Notes under the pieces: model-generated
Seen by the model: only the letters and a program-made list of their open reading frames with translations
The model's database searches: none
What the model was told of the DNA's origin: nothing
Position numbers and translations under genes: made by a program
Assembly (NCBI RefSeq): GCF_012931985.1
Contig: NZ_JAAFGM010000006.1
Coordinates: 62,001-126,000 of the forward strand
Direction of reading: 5' to 3'
DNA from: Candidatus Roseilinea sp. NK_OTU-006
GTDB taxonomy: Bacteria; Chloroflexota; Anaerolineae; J036; Brachytrichaceae
DNA: 64,000 bases
In this document: positions 27,272-38,729 of the stretch, piece by piece
Numbering within the stretch: the stretch's first letter is position 1
Layout of the letters: the number at the start of each line of letters is the position of its first letter

Positions 27272-28435
27272 CTACGCAGCGAGGACTTTGGCGGTCTTCT
27301 CCACGACGAAGTCAATCTGTTCGTAGGTAATGACAGCCGGGGGCAGAAAGCGCAGCACATTGAGGCCGGCTGGCAGCGCCAGCACCCCTTCGGCTTGCAG
27401 CGCGCGCAAGTAGGGCGCGACTTTCGTCTTCAACTCGACACCGATCAACAATCCGGCGCCGCGCACTTCGCGGATGACCGGGGCGTTCACTTCTTCCAAT
27501 CGCTCTTTGAAATAAGCCCCTTTCTCGGCGGCCTGGCGGGGCAGGTCGAGTCGCTTCATCTCATGGATCGAGGCGATGCCGGCTGCGCAGGCCAGCGGGT
27601 TGCCGCCGAAGGTGCTGCCGTGCACGCCGGGGGCCAAGTTCTTCACGGTGGGGCGGATCCCTACGCCGCCCATCGGCACGCCCCCGGCGATGGCTTTGCC
27701 CATCGGCATCAGGTCGGGAGCGATGCCGCTGTGTTCGACCGCAAACCACCGACCGGTGCGGGCAAAGCCGGTCTGCACTTCGTCCACGATCAGCAGCGCG
27801 CCGTGTTGTTCGGTGATCTCACGCGCGGCGCGCAGGTACTCGGGCGTGCCGGGATGGACGCCGCCTTCGCCCTGAACGGCTTCGATGAGGACGGCAGCGG
27901 TCTGATCGTTCACAGCCGCGGCCAGCGCCTCGATGTTGTTGTAGGGTACGTGGCTGAATCCGGGCACGAGCGGTTGAAATGGTTCGCGGTATTTCGGCTC
28001 GTAGGTAGCGCTCAGCGCGCCCAAGGTGCGCCCGTGGAAGGCGCGCACGGTTGCCACGATGTTTGGCCGCCCCGTGCTCAGGCGCGCAAACTTGATGGCC
28101 GCCTCGACGGCTTCGGCGCCGCTGTTGCACAGATAAACCCGCTCCAACCCAGCCGGCAGGATGGATATCAGCAGCGCCTCGAACTGCGCGCGCGTGTCGT
28201 TGTAGAAAATCTCAGGGCATGAGATCAGCTTCAGCGCTTGCTCGGCAATCGCGCGGGCTACAGCTTCGTTGGCGTGCCCCAAAGTGCTTACGCCTTGCCC
28301 GCCCACGCAGTCCACATAGGCGCGCCCCTCATCATCCCATACGGTCGCGTCCTTGCCGCGCACGAGGGTCAGGTCGCGCTTCGGATACACACCCGAGGTA
28401 AAGCGCTGCTCGATTTCCCGGATGGAGTGCGTCAT
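27272..28435 (-). CDS. lysJ: [LysW]-aminoadipate semialdehyde transaminase, acetylornithine aminotransferase family
   Basis: 387 residues of a class-III PLP aminotransferase. YLCNSGAEAVEAAIKFAR binds the cofactor phosphate; LLIVDEVQTGFARTG carries the PLP Asp and HGSTFGGNPLACA follows the PLP-lysine region. It would aminate LysW-bound aminoadipate semialdehyde, and possibly also act in arginine synthesis. The start is ATG 28435 (MTHSIREIEQRF); the longer reading is unlikely. It is the first gene of the lysJ-lipase-lysK-homocitrate synthase unit and diverges from the inositol operon. Confidence 0.82.
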   Translation of the reverse strand: MTHSIREIEQRFTSGVYPKRDLTLVRGKDATVWDDEGRAYVDCVGGQGVSTLGHANEAVARAIAEQALKLISCPEIFYNDTRAQFEALLISILPAGLERVYLCNSGAEAVEAAIKFARLSTGRPNIVATVRAFHGRTLGALSATYEPKYREPFQPLVPGFSHVPYNNIEALAAAVNDQTAAVLIEAVQGEGGVHPGTPEYLRAAREITEQHGALLIVDEVQTGFARTGRWFAVEHSGIAPDLMPMGKAIAGGVPMGGVGIRPTVKNLAPGVHGSTFGGNPLACAAGIASIHEMKRLDLPRQAAEKGAYFKERLEEVNAPVIREVRGAGLLIGVELKTKVAPYLRALQAEGVLALPAGLNVLRFLPPAVITYEQIDFVVEKTAKVLAA

Positions 28436-28626
28436 AGCCAGGCATTGTACGACCGAATCGGTCTCCCCTGGATTCATCGGGGCACCGTGCGGCAGGGGCA
28501 AGACACAGCGCATGGCCTGCACCCATCCTCACTCCAGCACGCTCAACCGAATGTATCACCACTTCCGAGCCCACTGAGGGCGTCCTCGGAGCGGTGGGGT
28601 TTCGGCTGAGCAGGTTGTATAGTCGC

Positions 28627-28678
28627 AATCGAAAATTTTTCGCCCCCCTCTTGATTTTGAATCGAAACTGTGCATAAT
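28627..28678 (+). promoter_or_regulatory. Promoter and candidate operator of the inositol operon
   Basis: TTGATT (28651-28656), a 16-base spacer and CATAAT (28673-28678) form a good sigma-70-type promoter 28 bases before iolB. AATCGAAA occurs twice (28627-28634 and 28660-28667), once just before the -35 and once in the spacer; the first copy overlaps the palindrome CGAAAATTTTTCG (28630-28642). This arrangement is what a repressor site would look like; the DeoR-type regulator at 38730 is the obvious candidate, by inference. Confidence 0.6.
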
Positions 28679-28706
28679 AGGCGCGTGATCCTGGAGGGAT
28701 ACGCGC

Positions 28707-29630
28707 GTGCGATACGATCACACCAACCTCGTCGTTCACCCACAGCCATTCGGCGATCCCGGGCTGATCACGCGCGTGACGCCCGCGCTGGCCGGCTGGG
28801 AGTTCATCACCTTCGAGGTGCGTCGTCTGACGCAGGGCGAAAGCTACACCCACACGACTGGAGAAAACGAGCTGGGGCTGGTCGTGCTCAGTGGGGTCAT
28901 CAGCCTGGAAGCCGACGTCGGTCGCTGGTGCGACATCGGCCAACGCGCATCGGTCTTCGGGGGCTTGCCGTACGCGGTTTACCTGCCTCGTCGGATGACG
29001 TTCAGCGTTGCGGCGCAGAAGGATGCTGAAATCGCGCTGGCTTTCGCGCCGACCGATCAGGATCACCCGGCCCGGCTGATTCAGCCTGCGGACATCACGG
29101 TTGAAATCCGCGGCGGCGACAATGCCACGCGCCAGATCAACAACATCATCCCGCCGGGGTTCGACTGCCACCGGCTGGTGATGGTCGAGGTCTATACGCC
29201 GGGCGGCAATTGGAGCAGCTACCCGCCCCATAAACACGACGTTCACAAGACCGATGAGCAGGGCCGCATCGTCGAGGCTGACTTGGAGGAGGTGTACTTC
29301 TACAAGTTCGATCGTCCCGAAGGGTATGCCTATCAACGCATCTACACCGATCTTGAATCGCCGCTGCACCGCGCCGGCGCGCCGATTGACGCTGTGGTGA
29401 CGGCGTGCCAAAATGACGTTGTGCTGGTGCCGGAGGGCTATCACCCGGTCGCCAGCCCGCCGGGGTACACAACGTACTACTTGAACGTGTTGGCCGGCAG
29501 CGCACAATCGCTGGCCAACAGCGAGGATCCGCGCTATGCGTGGGTGAAGGCCACGTATCGCAGCCGAGATCCGCGCGTGCCGCTGTATCGAATCGGGAGT
29601 GGTGAGTCAGAAGTCGGGAATTGTGATTGA
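28707..29630 (+). CDS. iolB: 5-deoxy-glucuronate isomerase
   Basis: 307 residues of the IolB cupin family. HTTGENELGLVVLSG, PPGFDCHRLVMVEVYTPGGNWSSYPPHKHD (in part) and EGYHPVASPPGYTTYYLNVLAG are diagnostic; the metal-binding histidines are in PPHKHD and EGYHP. It converts 5-deoxy-glucuronate to 2-deoxy-5-kentogluconate-type acid (5-dehydro-2-deoxygluconate) in inositol breakdown. The start is GTG 28707 with a GGAGG site about 9 bases upstream. It is the first gene of the cluster. The last residues (RIGSGESEVGNCD) are encoded by a GTCGGGA-like repeat-rich stretch and may be a recent extension. Confidence 0.92.
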   Translation: MRYDHTNLVVHPQPFGDPGLITRVTPALAGWEFITFEVRRLTQGESYTHTTGENELGLVVLSGVISLEADVGRWCDIGQRASVFGGLPYAVYLPRRMTFSVAAQKDAEIALAFAPTDQDHPARLIQPADITVEIRGGDNATRQINNIIPPGFDCHRLVMVEVYTPGGNWSSYPPHKHDVHKTDEQGRIVEADLEEVYFYKFDRPEGYAYQRIYTDLESPLHRAGAPIDAVVTACQNDVVLVPEGYHPVASPPGYTTYYLNVLAGSAQSLANSEDPRYAWVKATYRSRDPRVPLYRIGSGESEVGNCD

Positions 29631-29632
29631 CG

Positions 29633-30649
<1,017 letters not shown>

Positions 30650-30718
30650 GCGCTGGTTACCTTCGCGGGAGTCGAGAGGTCGGGGGGCGAAGGTCGGGAG
30701 TCGGGAGTGAGGAGGTTG

Positions 30719-30775
30719 ATGATGAACTACGACGAATGGATGAAGTCTGTGCCACTCACGACAACTCTTCTTTAG
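30719..30775 (+). CDS. 18-codon reading frame with strong ribosome site before iolD
   Basis: ATG-ATG at 30719 opens a frame reading MMNYDEWMKSVPLTTTLL and stops with TAG at 30773-30775, which touches the iolD ribosome site (AGGAGC). A strong GGAGG (30711-30715) sits 3 bases before the first ATG and 6 before the second. It could be a leader peptide coupled to iolD. Alternatively it may be the remnant of a small four-helix-bundle-type protein, whose members often begin with YEEW..VP. Confidence 0.35.
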   Translation: MMNYDEWMKSVPLTTTLL

Positions 30776-30785
30776 GAGCGCCGCG

Positions 30786-32660
<1,875 letters not shown>

Positions 32661-32709
32661 ACCGAATCCTACCGCGGGTGATCGAAAGTTCAACGACGAA
32701 CGATTGACC

Positions 32710-33633
32710 ATGATCCATGTCGGCAACGCCCCCTGTTCCTGGGGCACACTGGAGTTTGAAGGTGCACAGGTCGGTCGCATTGGCTACGCCCAGATGCTTG
32801 ACGAAGTCGTTGAGACCGGCTATACCGGGGTCGAGCTAGGCGATTGGGGCTTCATGCCGACCGATCCGGCGACGCTGCGCGACGAACTCGAGCGGCGCGG
32901 GTTGACGATGACCGGGGCGTTCGTGCCGGTGCGCTTCGCCGACCGCGCTGCTCATGCGGAGGGCGCAGCGCGCGCGCTGCGCACGGCGCAATTGCTGGCG
33001 GCCGTCGCCAACCCGGAATATCCTCCCTTCCTCGTCCTGAGCGATGACAACGCCAGCGATCCGGTGCGGGCCCGCCATGCCGGCCGCGTCACGCCGGCGA
33101 TGTCGTTGAGCGAAGCCCAATGGCGCATCTTCGCCGAAGGCGTGAACCAGGTCGCCCGCGCCGTGACCGAAGCGACCGGCCTGCGCGTCGTCTTCCATCA
33201 CCACTGCGCCGGCTTCGTCGAGACGCCCGATGAGATCGCCCGCCTGCTGGCGCTGACCGATCCGCAGCGCGTCGGGCTGGTCTTCGACACCGGCCACTAT
33301 GCCTGGGGCAGCGGACGCCCTACCGCCGATGAGGTGATGCGAGGGCTGGAGCGATTTGGGGCGCGCATAGCGTATGTCCATCTCAAAGATTGTGCGCCCG
33401 ATACGGCCCGACGCGCCGCCGACGAGGGCTGGGACTATCACGCCGCCGTGCGCCGCGGGGTGTTCTGTGAATTAGGACGCGGATGTGTGCCGTTCGACCG
33501 CGTGGTTGCGTGGCTGAAGCAACACGGCTACCGGGGCTATGTGACCGTCGAACAAGATGTATTGCCGGGGATGGGCACGCCCAAAGAAAGCGCCCGGCGC
33601 AATCGCGCTTACCTGAGAGACTTAGGCATATAA
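32710..33633 (+). CDS. iolE: myo-inosose-2 dehydratase
   Basis: 307 residues of the xylose-isomerase-like TIM-barrel family. It opens MIHVGNAPCSWGTLEFEG, typical of IolE, and continues with YTGVELGDWGFMP, VFHHHCAGFVETPDEI, LVFDTGHYAWGSG and VHLKDCAPD, which carry the metal-binding residues. It dehydrates scyllo-inosose (2-keto-myo-inositol). The start is ATG 32710, 49 bases after iolD; a much longer reading from 32383 overlaps iolD and is not real. Confidence 0.92.
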   Translation: MIHVGNAPCSWGTLEFEGAQVGRIGYAQMLDEVVETGYTGVELGDWGFMPTDPATLRDELERRGLTMTGAFVPVRFADRAAHAEGAARALRTAQLLAAVANPEYPPFLVLSDDNASDPVRARHAGRVTPAMSLSEAQWRIFAEGVNQVARAVTEATGLRVVFHHHCAGFVETPDEIARLLALTDPQRVGLVFDTGHYAWGSGRPTADEVMRGLERFGARIAYVHLKDCAPDTARRAADEGWDYHAAVRRGVFCELGRGCVPFDRVVAWLKQHGYRGYVTVEQDVLPGMGTPKESARRNRAYLRDLGI

Positions 33634-33685
33634 AGGGCGAGGATGACCGTCCAAGGCGCCCACGAGTTGAGAACAGGAGGAGGCT

Positions 33686-34495
33686 ATGACGCAAGCGACA
33701 AGTCCATCGGAAGCGGAACGCACGCCGGTTATCGAAGCGCGCGGCATTTGCAAGTACTTCGGCGCAGTGACGGCTCTGGAGGACGTGTACCTGAAGCTCT
33801 ATCGCGGAGAGGTGCTGGGTGTGGTCGGCGATAACGGCGCCGGCAAATCCACGCTCATGAAGATCCTCGCCGGACTCTATCCACCCAGCGCAGGCCAGTT
33901 GTATGTGGATGGCCAAGCGGCGCACTTTGCCAGCCCGAAAGAGGCACGCGACCGAGGCATCGAGATGGTGTATCAAGACCTGGCGCTGGCCGGCAACCTG
34001 CGCATTGATGAAAACATCTTCCTCGGTCGTGAGCGCGTGCGCCGTTTCGGCCCATTCAAGCTGGTGGACAACGCCGAAAGCATGCGCCTGGCCAAGGAGC
34101 ATCTGGAGAAGCTCAAGATTGAGGTGAAGAGCGTCCGGCAGCGCGTCGAAGAGCTATCCGGTGGCCAACGCCAGGCAGTCGCGATTGCGCGCGCCACCGC
34201 CTTCGATGCCAAGGTCGTCATCATGGACGAGCCAACGGCTGCACTGGCCATCAAAGAAGTGCGCAAAGTGCTCGACCTGATCAAAGATTTGAGGAACCAT
34301 GGCATCGGCGTGATCCTCATCAGCCACCGCCTGGACGACATCTTCTACGTCTGCGACCGAGTGATGGCGCTGTTTCACGGGCGCAACTTTGCCGAAGCGC
34401 CGCTGGCCGAGACCAGCCGCAACGAGGTGATCGGCTGGATCATGGGCAACAAATCGCCGGTCGCGCAGGCGGCCAAGATTTTTGACCTGAATTGA
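33686..34495 (+). CDS. ABC transporter ATPase, sugar/inositol import, single-domain form
   Basis: 269 residues. The Walker A motif GDNGAGKST is at residues 48-56, the signature is ELSGGQRQAVAIARA and the Walker B is VVIMDEPTAAL. Ribose/inositol-type (CUT2) ATPases usually have two fused ATPase domains of about 500 residues; this one has a single domain, as in the FrcA-like subgroup, and would work as a homodimer. The ribosome site AGGAGG lies 5 bases upstream. It is followed by its permease after a single base and then by the binding protein. Confidence 0.88.
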   Translation: MTQATSPSEAERTPVIEARGICKYFGAVTALEDVYLKLYRGEVLGVVGDNGAGKSTLMKILAGLYPPSAGQLYVDGQAAHFASPKEARDRGIEMVYQDLALAGNLRIDENIFLGRERVRRFGPFKLVDNAESMRLAKEHLEKLKIEVKSVRQRVEELSGGQRQAVAIARATAFDAKVVIMDEPTAALAIKEVRKVLDLIKDLRNHGIGVILISHRLDDIFYVCDRVMALFHGRNFAEAPLAETSRNEVIGWIMGNKSPVAQAAKIFDLN

Positions 34496-34496
34496 C

Positions 34497-35513
34497 ATGG
34501 CCACGACGACATCCGACGCCCAACTCTCCACCCGCGAGCGCAGCCTGCGCGTGCGGCTGATCCCCTACATTGATCGCTTTGGCATCCTGTTCCTGGTGCT
34601 GCTGATGGTCTTGATCGGCGCAATCACACAGCCGGGCATCTTTCTCACCTGGCGCAACCTATCGAACCTGCCGGGGCAAAACGCCGCCAACGCCGTCCTG
34701 GCCATCGGCATGTTCGTAGTGATCTTAACCGCCGGCATTGACCTGTCGGTCGGCTCGGTGCTGGCGCTGGCGATGATGACGACGGCAGTGCTGGCGCGCG
34801 ACGGCTTTCCGCCGGCGTTGCTCGTGCCGTTGCCGATCCTGATCGGCATGGGGGTAGGCTTGGTCAACGGCTTTGGGCTGACCAAGATGCGCCTGCCGCA
34901 CCCCTTCATCGTCACGCTGGGCACGCTTAACATCGCGCGCGGCCTGGCCAACTTGGTGTCGGGCGGTGTGCCGGTGAGCGGTCTGCCGGAGGTCGTGCGC
35001 TTCTGGGGCGCCGGCAACATCGCGCTGGGCAACGTACAACTGCCGGTCAGCCTCATCATCGTCGCCGTGTTGTATGTCGGCTTCTTGGTCTTCCTACAAT
35101 ACACGCGCACCGGCCGGCACATCTACGCTATCGGTGGTAACCCGCAAGCAGCGCGGGTGAGCGGCATCAACGTGGATCGCACGCTCATGCTGGTCTACAT
35201 CTTGTGCGGGGCGATGGCCGGCTTGGCCGGGCTGCTGGTCGCCGGCCGCACCAATTCTGGCTTCCCCAACGCCGGCATCGGCGCCGAGCTCGACGCTATC
35301 TCTGCTGTGATCATCGGCGGGGCGAGTTTCTTCGGCGGACGCGGCTCCGTGCTGGGTGTGTTGGCCGGCGTGCTCGTCATCGGCCTGATGCGCAACATCC
35401 TGAACCTAAACAACGTGCAGGTGTTCTGGCAGCAAGTGCTGATCGGCGTCGTCATCATCTTTGCTGTGTTCCTGGATGTGCTGCGCCGTCGCGCTGGCAG
35501 CGCGAGTGAGTAG
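34497..35513 (+). CDS. ABC transporter permease, ribose/inositol type
   Basis: 338 residues with about ten hydrophobic helices of the RbsC/BPD_transp_2 family. Family marks are LTAGIDLSVGSVLALAMM, PHPFIVTLGTLNIARGLANL, IYAIGGNPQAARVSGINV (cytoplasmic EAA-like loop) and ISAVIIGGASFFGGRGSVLG. It forms the channel of the importer with the ATPase just upstream (1-base gap) and the binding protein at 35616. Gene context makes inositol the likely substrate. Confidence 0.9.
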   Translation: MATTTSDAQLSTRERSLRVRLIPYIDRFGILFLVLLMVLIGAITQPGIFLTWRNLSNLPGQNAANAVLAIGMFVVILTAGIDLSVGSVLALAMMTTAVLARDGFPPALLVPLPILIGMGVGLVNGFGLTKMRLPHPFIVTLGTLNIARGLANLVSGGVPVSGLPEVVRFWGAGNIALGNVQLPVSLIIVAVLYVGFLVFLQYTRTGRHIYAIGGNPQAARVSGINVDRTLMLVYILCGAMAGLAGLLVAGRTNSGFPNAGIGAELDAISAVIIGGASFFGGRGSVLGVLAGVLVIGLMRNILNLNNVQVFWQQVLIGVVIIFAVFLDVLRRRAGSASE

Positions 35514-35615
35514 CCCGTCAGGTCTATCGGGTCGCGAGGTTGTCAAGTCGGTGTTTACCGGAGCAGAGTGCTCCGGACACGTAAAACTAACCACATCCCA
35601 AGAAGGAGGAAGGAC

Positions 35616-36602
35616 ATGTATCGAAAAACGAAATTGCTCGTTGGATTGTCGGCCGCTGTGGCTATGGTGATGTCGGCGTGCGCTATGCCGGCACAACCCC
35701 CCGCCCAGCCCCCGGCTGCGCAAGCGCCGGCTGCGCCGGCTGCGCCAGAGGCAAAGGACGTGCGCATCCTGGTCTCGATGAAGGGGCCGGGCGGCGGCAA
35801 TCCATTCTGGGCTGCGGTCGAGAAGGGCGCGGTCGAGAAGGGCAAGGAACTCGGCGTTGAGGTCATCGTCCTCGCCCCGCCTGCCGAGAGCGACGTTCAG
35901 GCCCAAATCGCCCAGGTGGAAGACCAGCTTGCCAAGGGCGTCAGCGCCATCGCCATCGCTCCCACCGACCCCGCTGCCCTTCGCCCCGTGCTCGAGAAGG
36001 CGCAGGCTCAAGGCGTCAAGGTGCTCTTCATTGACACCAAGGGCGATCTTCCCGGCGCGACCTTCATCGGCACCAACAACGAACTCGGCGCCAAGCTCGG
36101 CGTGGACTACCTCTGCAAGAACCTACCCAAGGGCAGCAAGGTCGCCATTCTCCAGGGCATCATCACCCAGTCCACCGGCAAAGCCCGCGCCGACGGTGCG
36201 AAGGCCGGCCTCACCGAGTGCGGCATGAACATCGTCGCCGAACTCTCCGCCGAGTGGGACCGCGCCAAAGCCACCTCGGTCATGGAGGACATCCTCACCA
36301 GAAACCCTGACCTCCAGGGCCTCTTTGCTTCCAACGACAACATGGCCCTTGGCGCCGTCGAGGCGCTTAAGAACGCCGGCGTCAACGACAAGGTTGTCGT
36401 CGTCGGCTTCGACGCCAACCCGGATGCTGCGGCGGCCATCCTCGCCGGCGAGATGGAAGCGACGGTCGCCCAGAACCCCTACAACATGGGCGCGCTTGGC
36501 GTCGAGAACGCCCTCAAGCTGGTCAAGGGCGAATCCATCCCGGAGAACATTGACACCGGCACCGAACTCGTCACCAAGGAGAACGCGGACCGGTACAAGT
36601 AG
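35616..36602 (+). CDS. Sugar/inositol-binding lipoprotein of ABC importer
   Basis: 328 residues. A lipoprotein signal ends at VMSACAMP with the acylated Cys22; a Pro/Ala linker leads to a periplasmic-binding-protein type 1 domain (VRILVSMKGPGGGNPFWAAVEKGA, AIAPTDPAALRPVLEKA, GLFASNDNMALGAVEAL, VVVGFDANPDAAAAI). It resembles RbsB. A strong AGGAGGA (35604-35610) precedes the ATG, consistent with the high expression needed for binding proteins. A hairpin follows the stop. Confidence 0.9.
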   Translation: MYRKTKLLVGLSAAVAMVMSACAMPAQPPAQPPAAQAPAAPAAPEAKDVRILVSMKGPGGGNPFWAAVEKGAVEKGKELGVEVIVLAPPAESDVQAQIAQVEDQLAKGVSAIAIAPTDPAALRPVLEKAQAQGVKVLFIDTKGDLPGATFIGTNNELGAKLGVDYLCKNLPKGSKVAILQGIITQSTGKARADGAKAGLTECGMNIVAELSAEWDRAKATSVMEDILTRNPDLQGLFASNDNMALGAVEALKNAGVNDKVVVVGFDANPDAAAAILAGEMEATVAQNPYNMGALGVENALKLVKGESIPENIDTGTELVTKENADRYK

Positions 36603-36623
36603 GGGCAATTCCCCATCGGGTAG

Positions 36624-36670
36624 TCGGTATCGCATGTCGCGTGATACTGCGCGCGATATGCGATACCCGA
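36624..36670 (+). repeat. Intergenic hairpin after the binding-protein gene
   Basis: A perfect 10-bp inverted repeat (GGTATCGCAT at 36626-36635, ATGCGATACC at 36658-36667) with further pairing inside (GTCGC/GCGAT) lies between the binding-protein gene and iolG. There is no T-tract, so it is more likely an mRNA-stabilising or attenuating stem that keeps binding-protein levels high than a full terminator. Confidence 0.6.
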
Positions 36671-36692
36671 CGCAGACGCCACAAACCACACC

Positions 36693-37709
36693 ATGCCCGC
36701 TCCTTTGCGCATCGGTCTCATCGGCGCCGGACGCATCGGCCAGGTGCACGCTGAAACTATCACACGCCGTGTCAAAGATGCAACGCTGGTTGCCGTAGCC
36801 GATGTGAACGAATTTGCCGTGCGCGCCTGCGCAACTCAGAACGGCATCCCCCACGCAACGTGCGACCCGAGCGCGCTGATCAACGATCCGTCTATCCATG
36901 CCGTGCTGATCTGCTCATCCACCGATACACACGCGGTGTTGATCGAGGCGGCTGCGCAAGCCGGCAAGCACATCTTCTGCGAGAAGCCAATTGCGCTCGA
37001 TCTAGCAGCAATTGACCGCGCGCTGTGCGCCGTCGAGAAAGCCGGCGTTAAGCTACAGATCGGTTTCAACCGGCGCTTCGATGCTAACTTTCAGCGCATT
37101 CGCCGCGCCGTGGAGAGCGGCGAGATCGGCGAACCCCACACGCTGCACATCGTCAGCCGCGATCCGGCGCCGCCGCCGATCGAATACGTGAAGGTCTCCG
37201 GTGGTTTATTCCTGGACATGGCCATCCACGATTTCGACATGGCGCGCTTCCTGATCGGCAGTGAGATCGAGGAGGTGTGTGCCCTGGGCGCGGTGCGCGT
37301 GGACCCTGCGATTGGCGCTGCCGGCGACGTGGACACGGCGGTGACGCTGCTGCGCTTCGCCAACGGCGCGCTGGGCACAATACACAACAGCCGGCGCGCT
37401 GTCTATGGCTACGACCAGCGCGCCGAGGTGTTCGGCAGCCGCGGCGCAGTCGTTGCCGATAACAATTATCCGAACAACGTCATCATCAGCGATGCATGCG
37501 CCGTGCGCCGCGACTTGCTGCTGAACTTCTTCATGCAGCGCTATATCGAGAGCTACCAGCGCGAGATCGAAGCCTTTGTGCAGGCGATCGTTAAGGACAA
37601 GCCGACCGCAGTGGACGGTTCAGATGGACGCATCGCCGTCGTCATCGGGCTGGCCGCCAAGCGTTCGCTGATTGAGGGGCGACCCGTGAAAGTCAAGGAG
37701 ATTGCATGA
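36693..37709 (+). CDS. iolG: Inositol 2-dehydrogenase-like oxidoreductase (Gfo/Idh/MocA family), copy 1
   Basis: 338 residues. The NAD-binding GxGRIG motif is in LIGAGRIGQVHAETI; FCEKPIALD carries the catalytic-site EKP and LQIGFNRRFDANFQ the substrate region; FLDMAIHDFDMARFL supplies Asp/His of the active site. It oxidises the C2 hydroxyl of myo-inositol or an epimer. Its stop overlaps the start of the next paralogue by four bases (ATGA), so both are made together. Confidence 0.85.
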   Translation: MPAPLRIGLIGAGRIGQVHAETITRRVKDATLVAVADVNEFAVRACATQNGIPHATCDPSALINDPSIHAVLICSSTDTHAVLIEAAAQAGKHIFCEKPIALDLAAIDRALCAVEKAGVKLQIGFNRRFDANFQRIRRAVESGEIGEPHTLHIVSRDPAPPPIEYVKVSGGLFLDMAIHDFDMARFLIGSEIEEVCALGAVRVDPAIGAAGDVDTAVTLLRFANGALGTIHNSRRAVYGYDQRAEVFGSRGAVVADNNYPNNVIISDACAVRRDLLLNFFMQRYIESYQREIEAFVQAIVKDKPTAVDGSDGRIAVVIGLAAKRSLIEGRPVKVKEIA

Positions 37710-38713
37710 TCGGCGTTGCATTCATCGGCGTCGGCCGGATGGGGCTGACGCACCTGTGCAACTTGAGCGCCATACCGGACGTGCGCGTCGTGGTCGTGGC
37801 CGACGCCAGGCGCGAAGCCGCCGAACAAGGCAAGGCCATCGCCCGCGCCGAACGGGCCACCGATGACATCGAAAGTGCAATCACCGACCCAGCAGTAGAT
37901 GCCGTGTTGATCGCCACGCCCACGGCAACCCATGCGCATTTGATCGAAGTGGCTGCCAACGCCGGCAAGGCCATCTGGTGCGAGAAACCGATCGCGCTCG
38001 ATCTGGACGAGACCCAGCGCATCGTCGCGCTGGTGAACGCGAAATGTGTGCCGCTACAGATCGGATTCATGCGCCGGTTCGATCCAGGCTATCAAGCCGC
38101 CAAACGCAAGATCGAGGCCGGCGAGCTGGGACGCATCGAGACCTTTCGCGCGCTCGGCCGAGACACCTACCCGCCGCCGCTCAAGTTCTTACAGGGCAGC
38201 GGCGGTATCTTCCTCGACATGGCAGTGCACGACTTCGACCTGGCGCGCTACCTCGTCGGCGAGGTCGAGGAAGTGCACGCCTGGGGCGCGACGCTGATTG
38301 ATGAGCGCTTTCAGGAGGCCGGCGACGCCGACACGGCGATCACGCTGCTGCGCTTCGCCAACGGCGCCCTGGGCGTGGTGGAGACCGCGCGCCGGTCGGC
38401 CTGGGGCTACGACATCCGCACCGAAGTCGCCGGATCGGACGGCAAGGTCGTAGTTGAAGCGGTGCAAAAGACGCCGATGACTTTTTCGCGCCGTTTTGGC
38501 TACGAGGGTGACCATTTCGAGAACTTCCCGGACCGCTTCGCGGCGGCCTACCGGCTGGAGATAGAAGCGTTCCTCGCGGCGCTGCGCGCCGGACTTCCGC
38601 CCAGCCCAGGCCCGGCAGACGCGCTGGAGACACAGCGCCTGGCGCTGGCGGCGACGCGCAGTTGGCGCGAAGGCCGGCCGGTACGTGTGGCGGAGGTTCA
38701 ACCGACGCATTGA
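37706..38713 (+). CDS. Inositol 2-dehydrogenase-like oxidoreductase (Gfo/Idh/MocA family), copy 2
   Basis: 335 residues, clearly paralogous to the preceding gene: FIGVGRMGLTHLCNL, WCEKPIALDLDETQ, LQIGFMRRFDPGYQAAKR, FLDMAVHDFDLARYLVG and AWGYDIRTEVAGSDG. Tandem copies in inositol clusters commonly split work between myo-, D-chiro- or scyllo-inositol; which copy does which cannot be read here. The start overlaps the previous stop. Confidence 0.85.
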   Translation: MIGVAFIGVGRMGLTHLCNLSAIPDVRVVVVADARREAAEQGKAIARAERATDDIESAITDPAVDAVLIATPTATHAHLIEVAANAGKAIWCEKPIALDLDETQRIVALVNAKCVPLQIGFMRRFDPGYQAAKRKIEAGELGRIETFRALGRDTYPPPLKFLQGSGGIFLDMAVHDFDLARYLVGEVEEVHAWGATLIDERFQEAGDADTAITLLRFANGALGVVETARRSAWGYDIRTEVAGSDGKVVVEAVQKTPMTFSRRFGYEGDHFENFPDRFAAAYRLEIEAFLAALRAGLPPSPGPADALETQRLALAATRSWREGRPVRVAEVQPTH

Positions 38714-38729
38714 CGCCCAACCCAACCCC

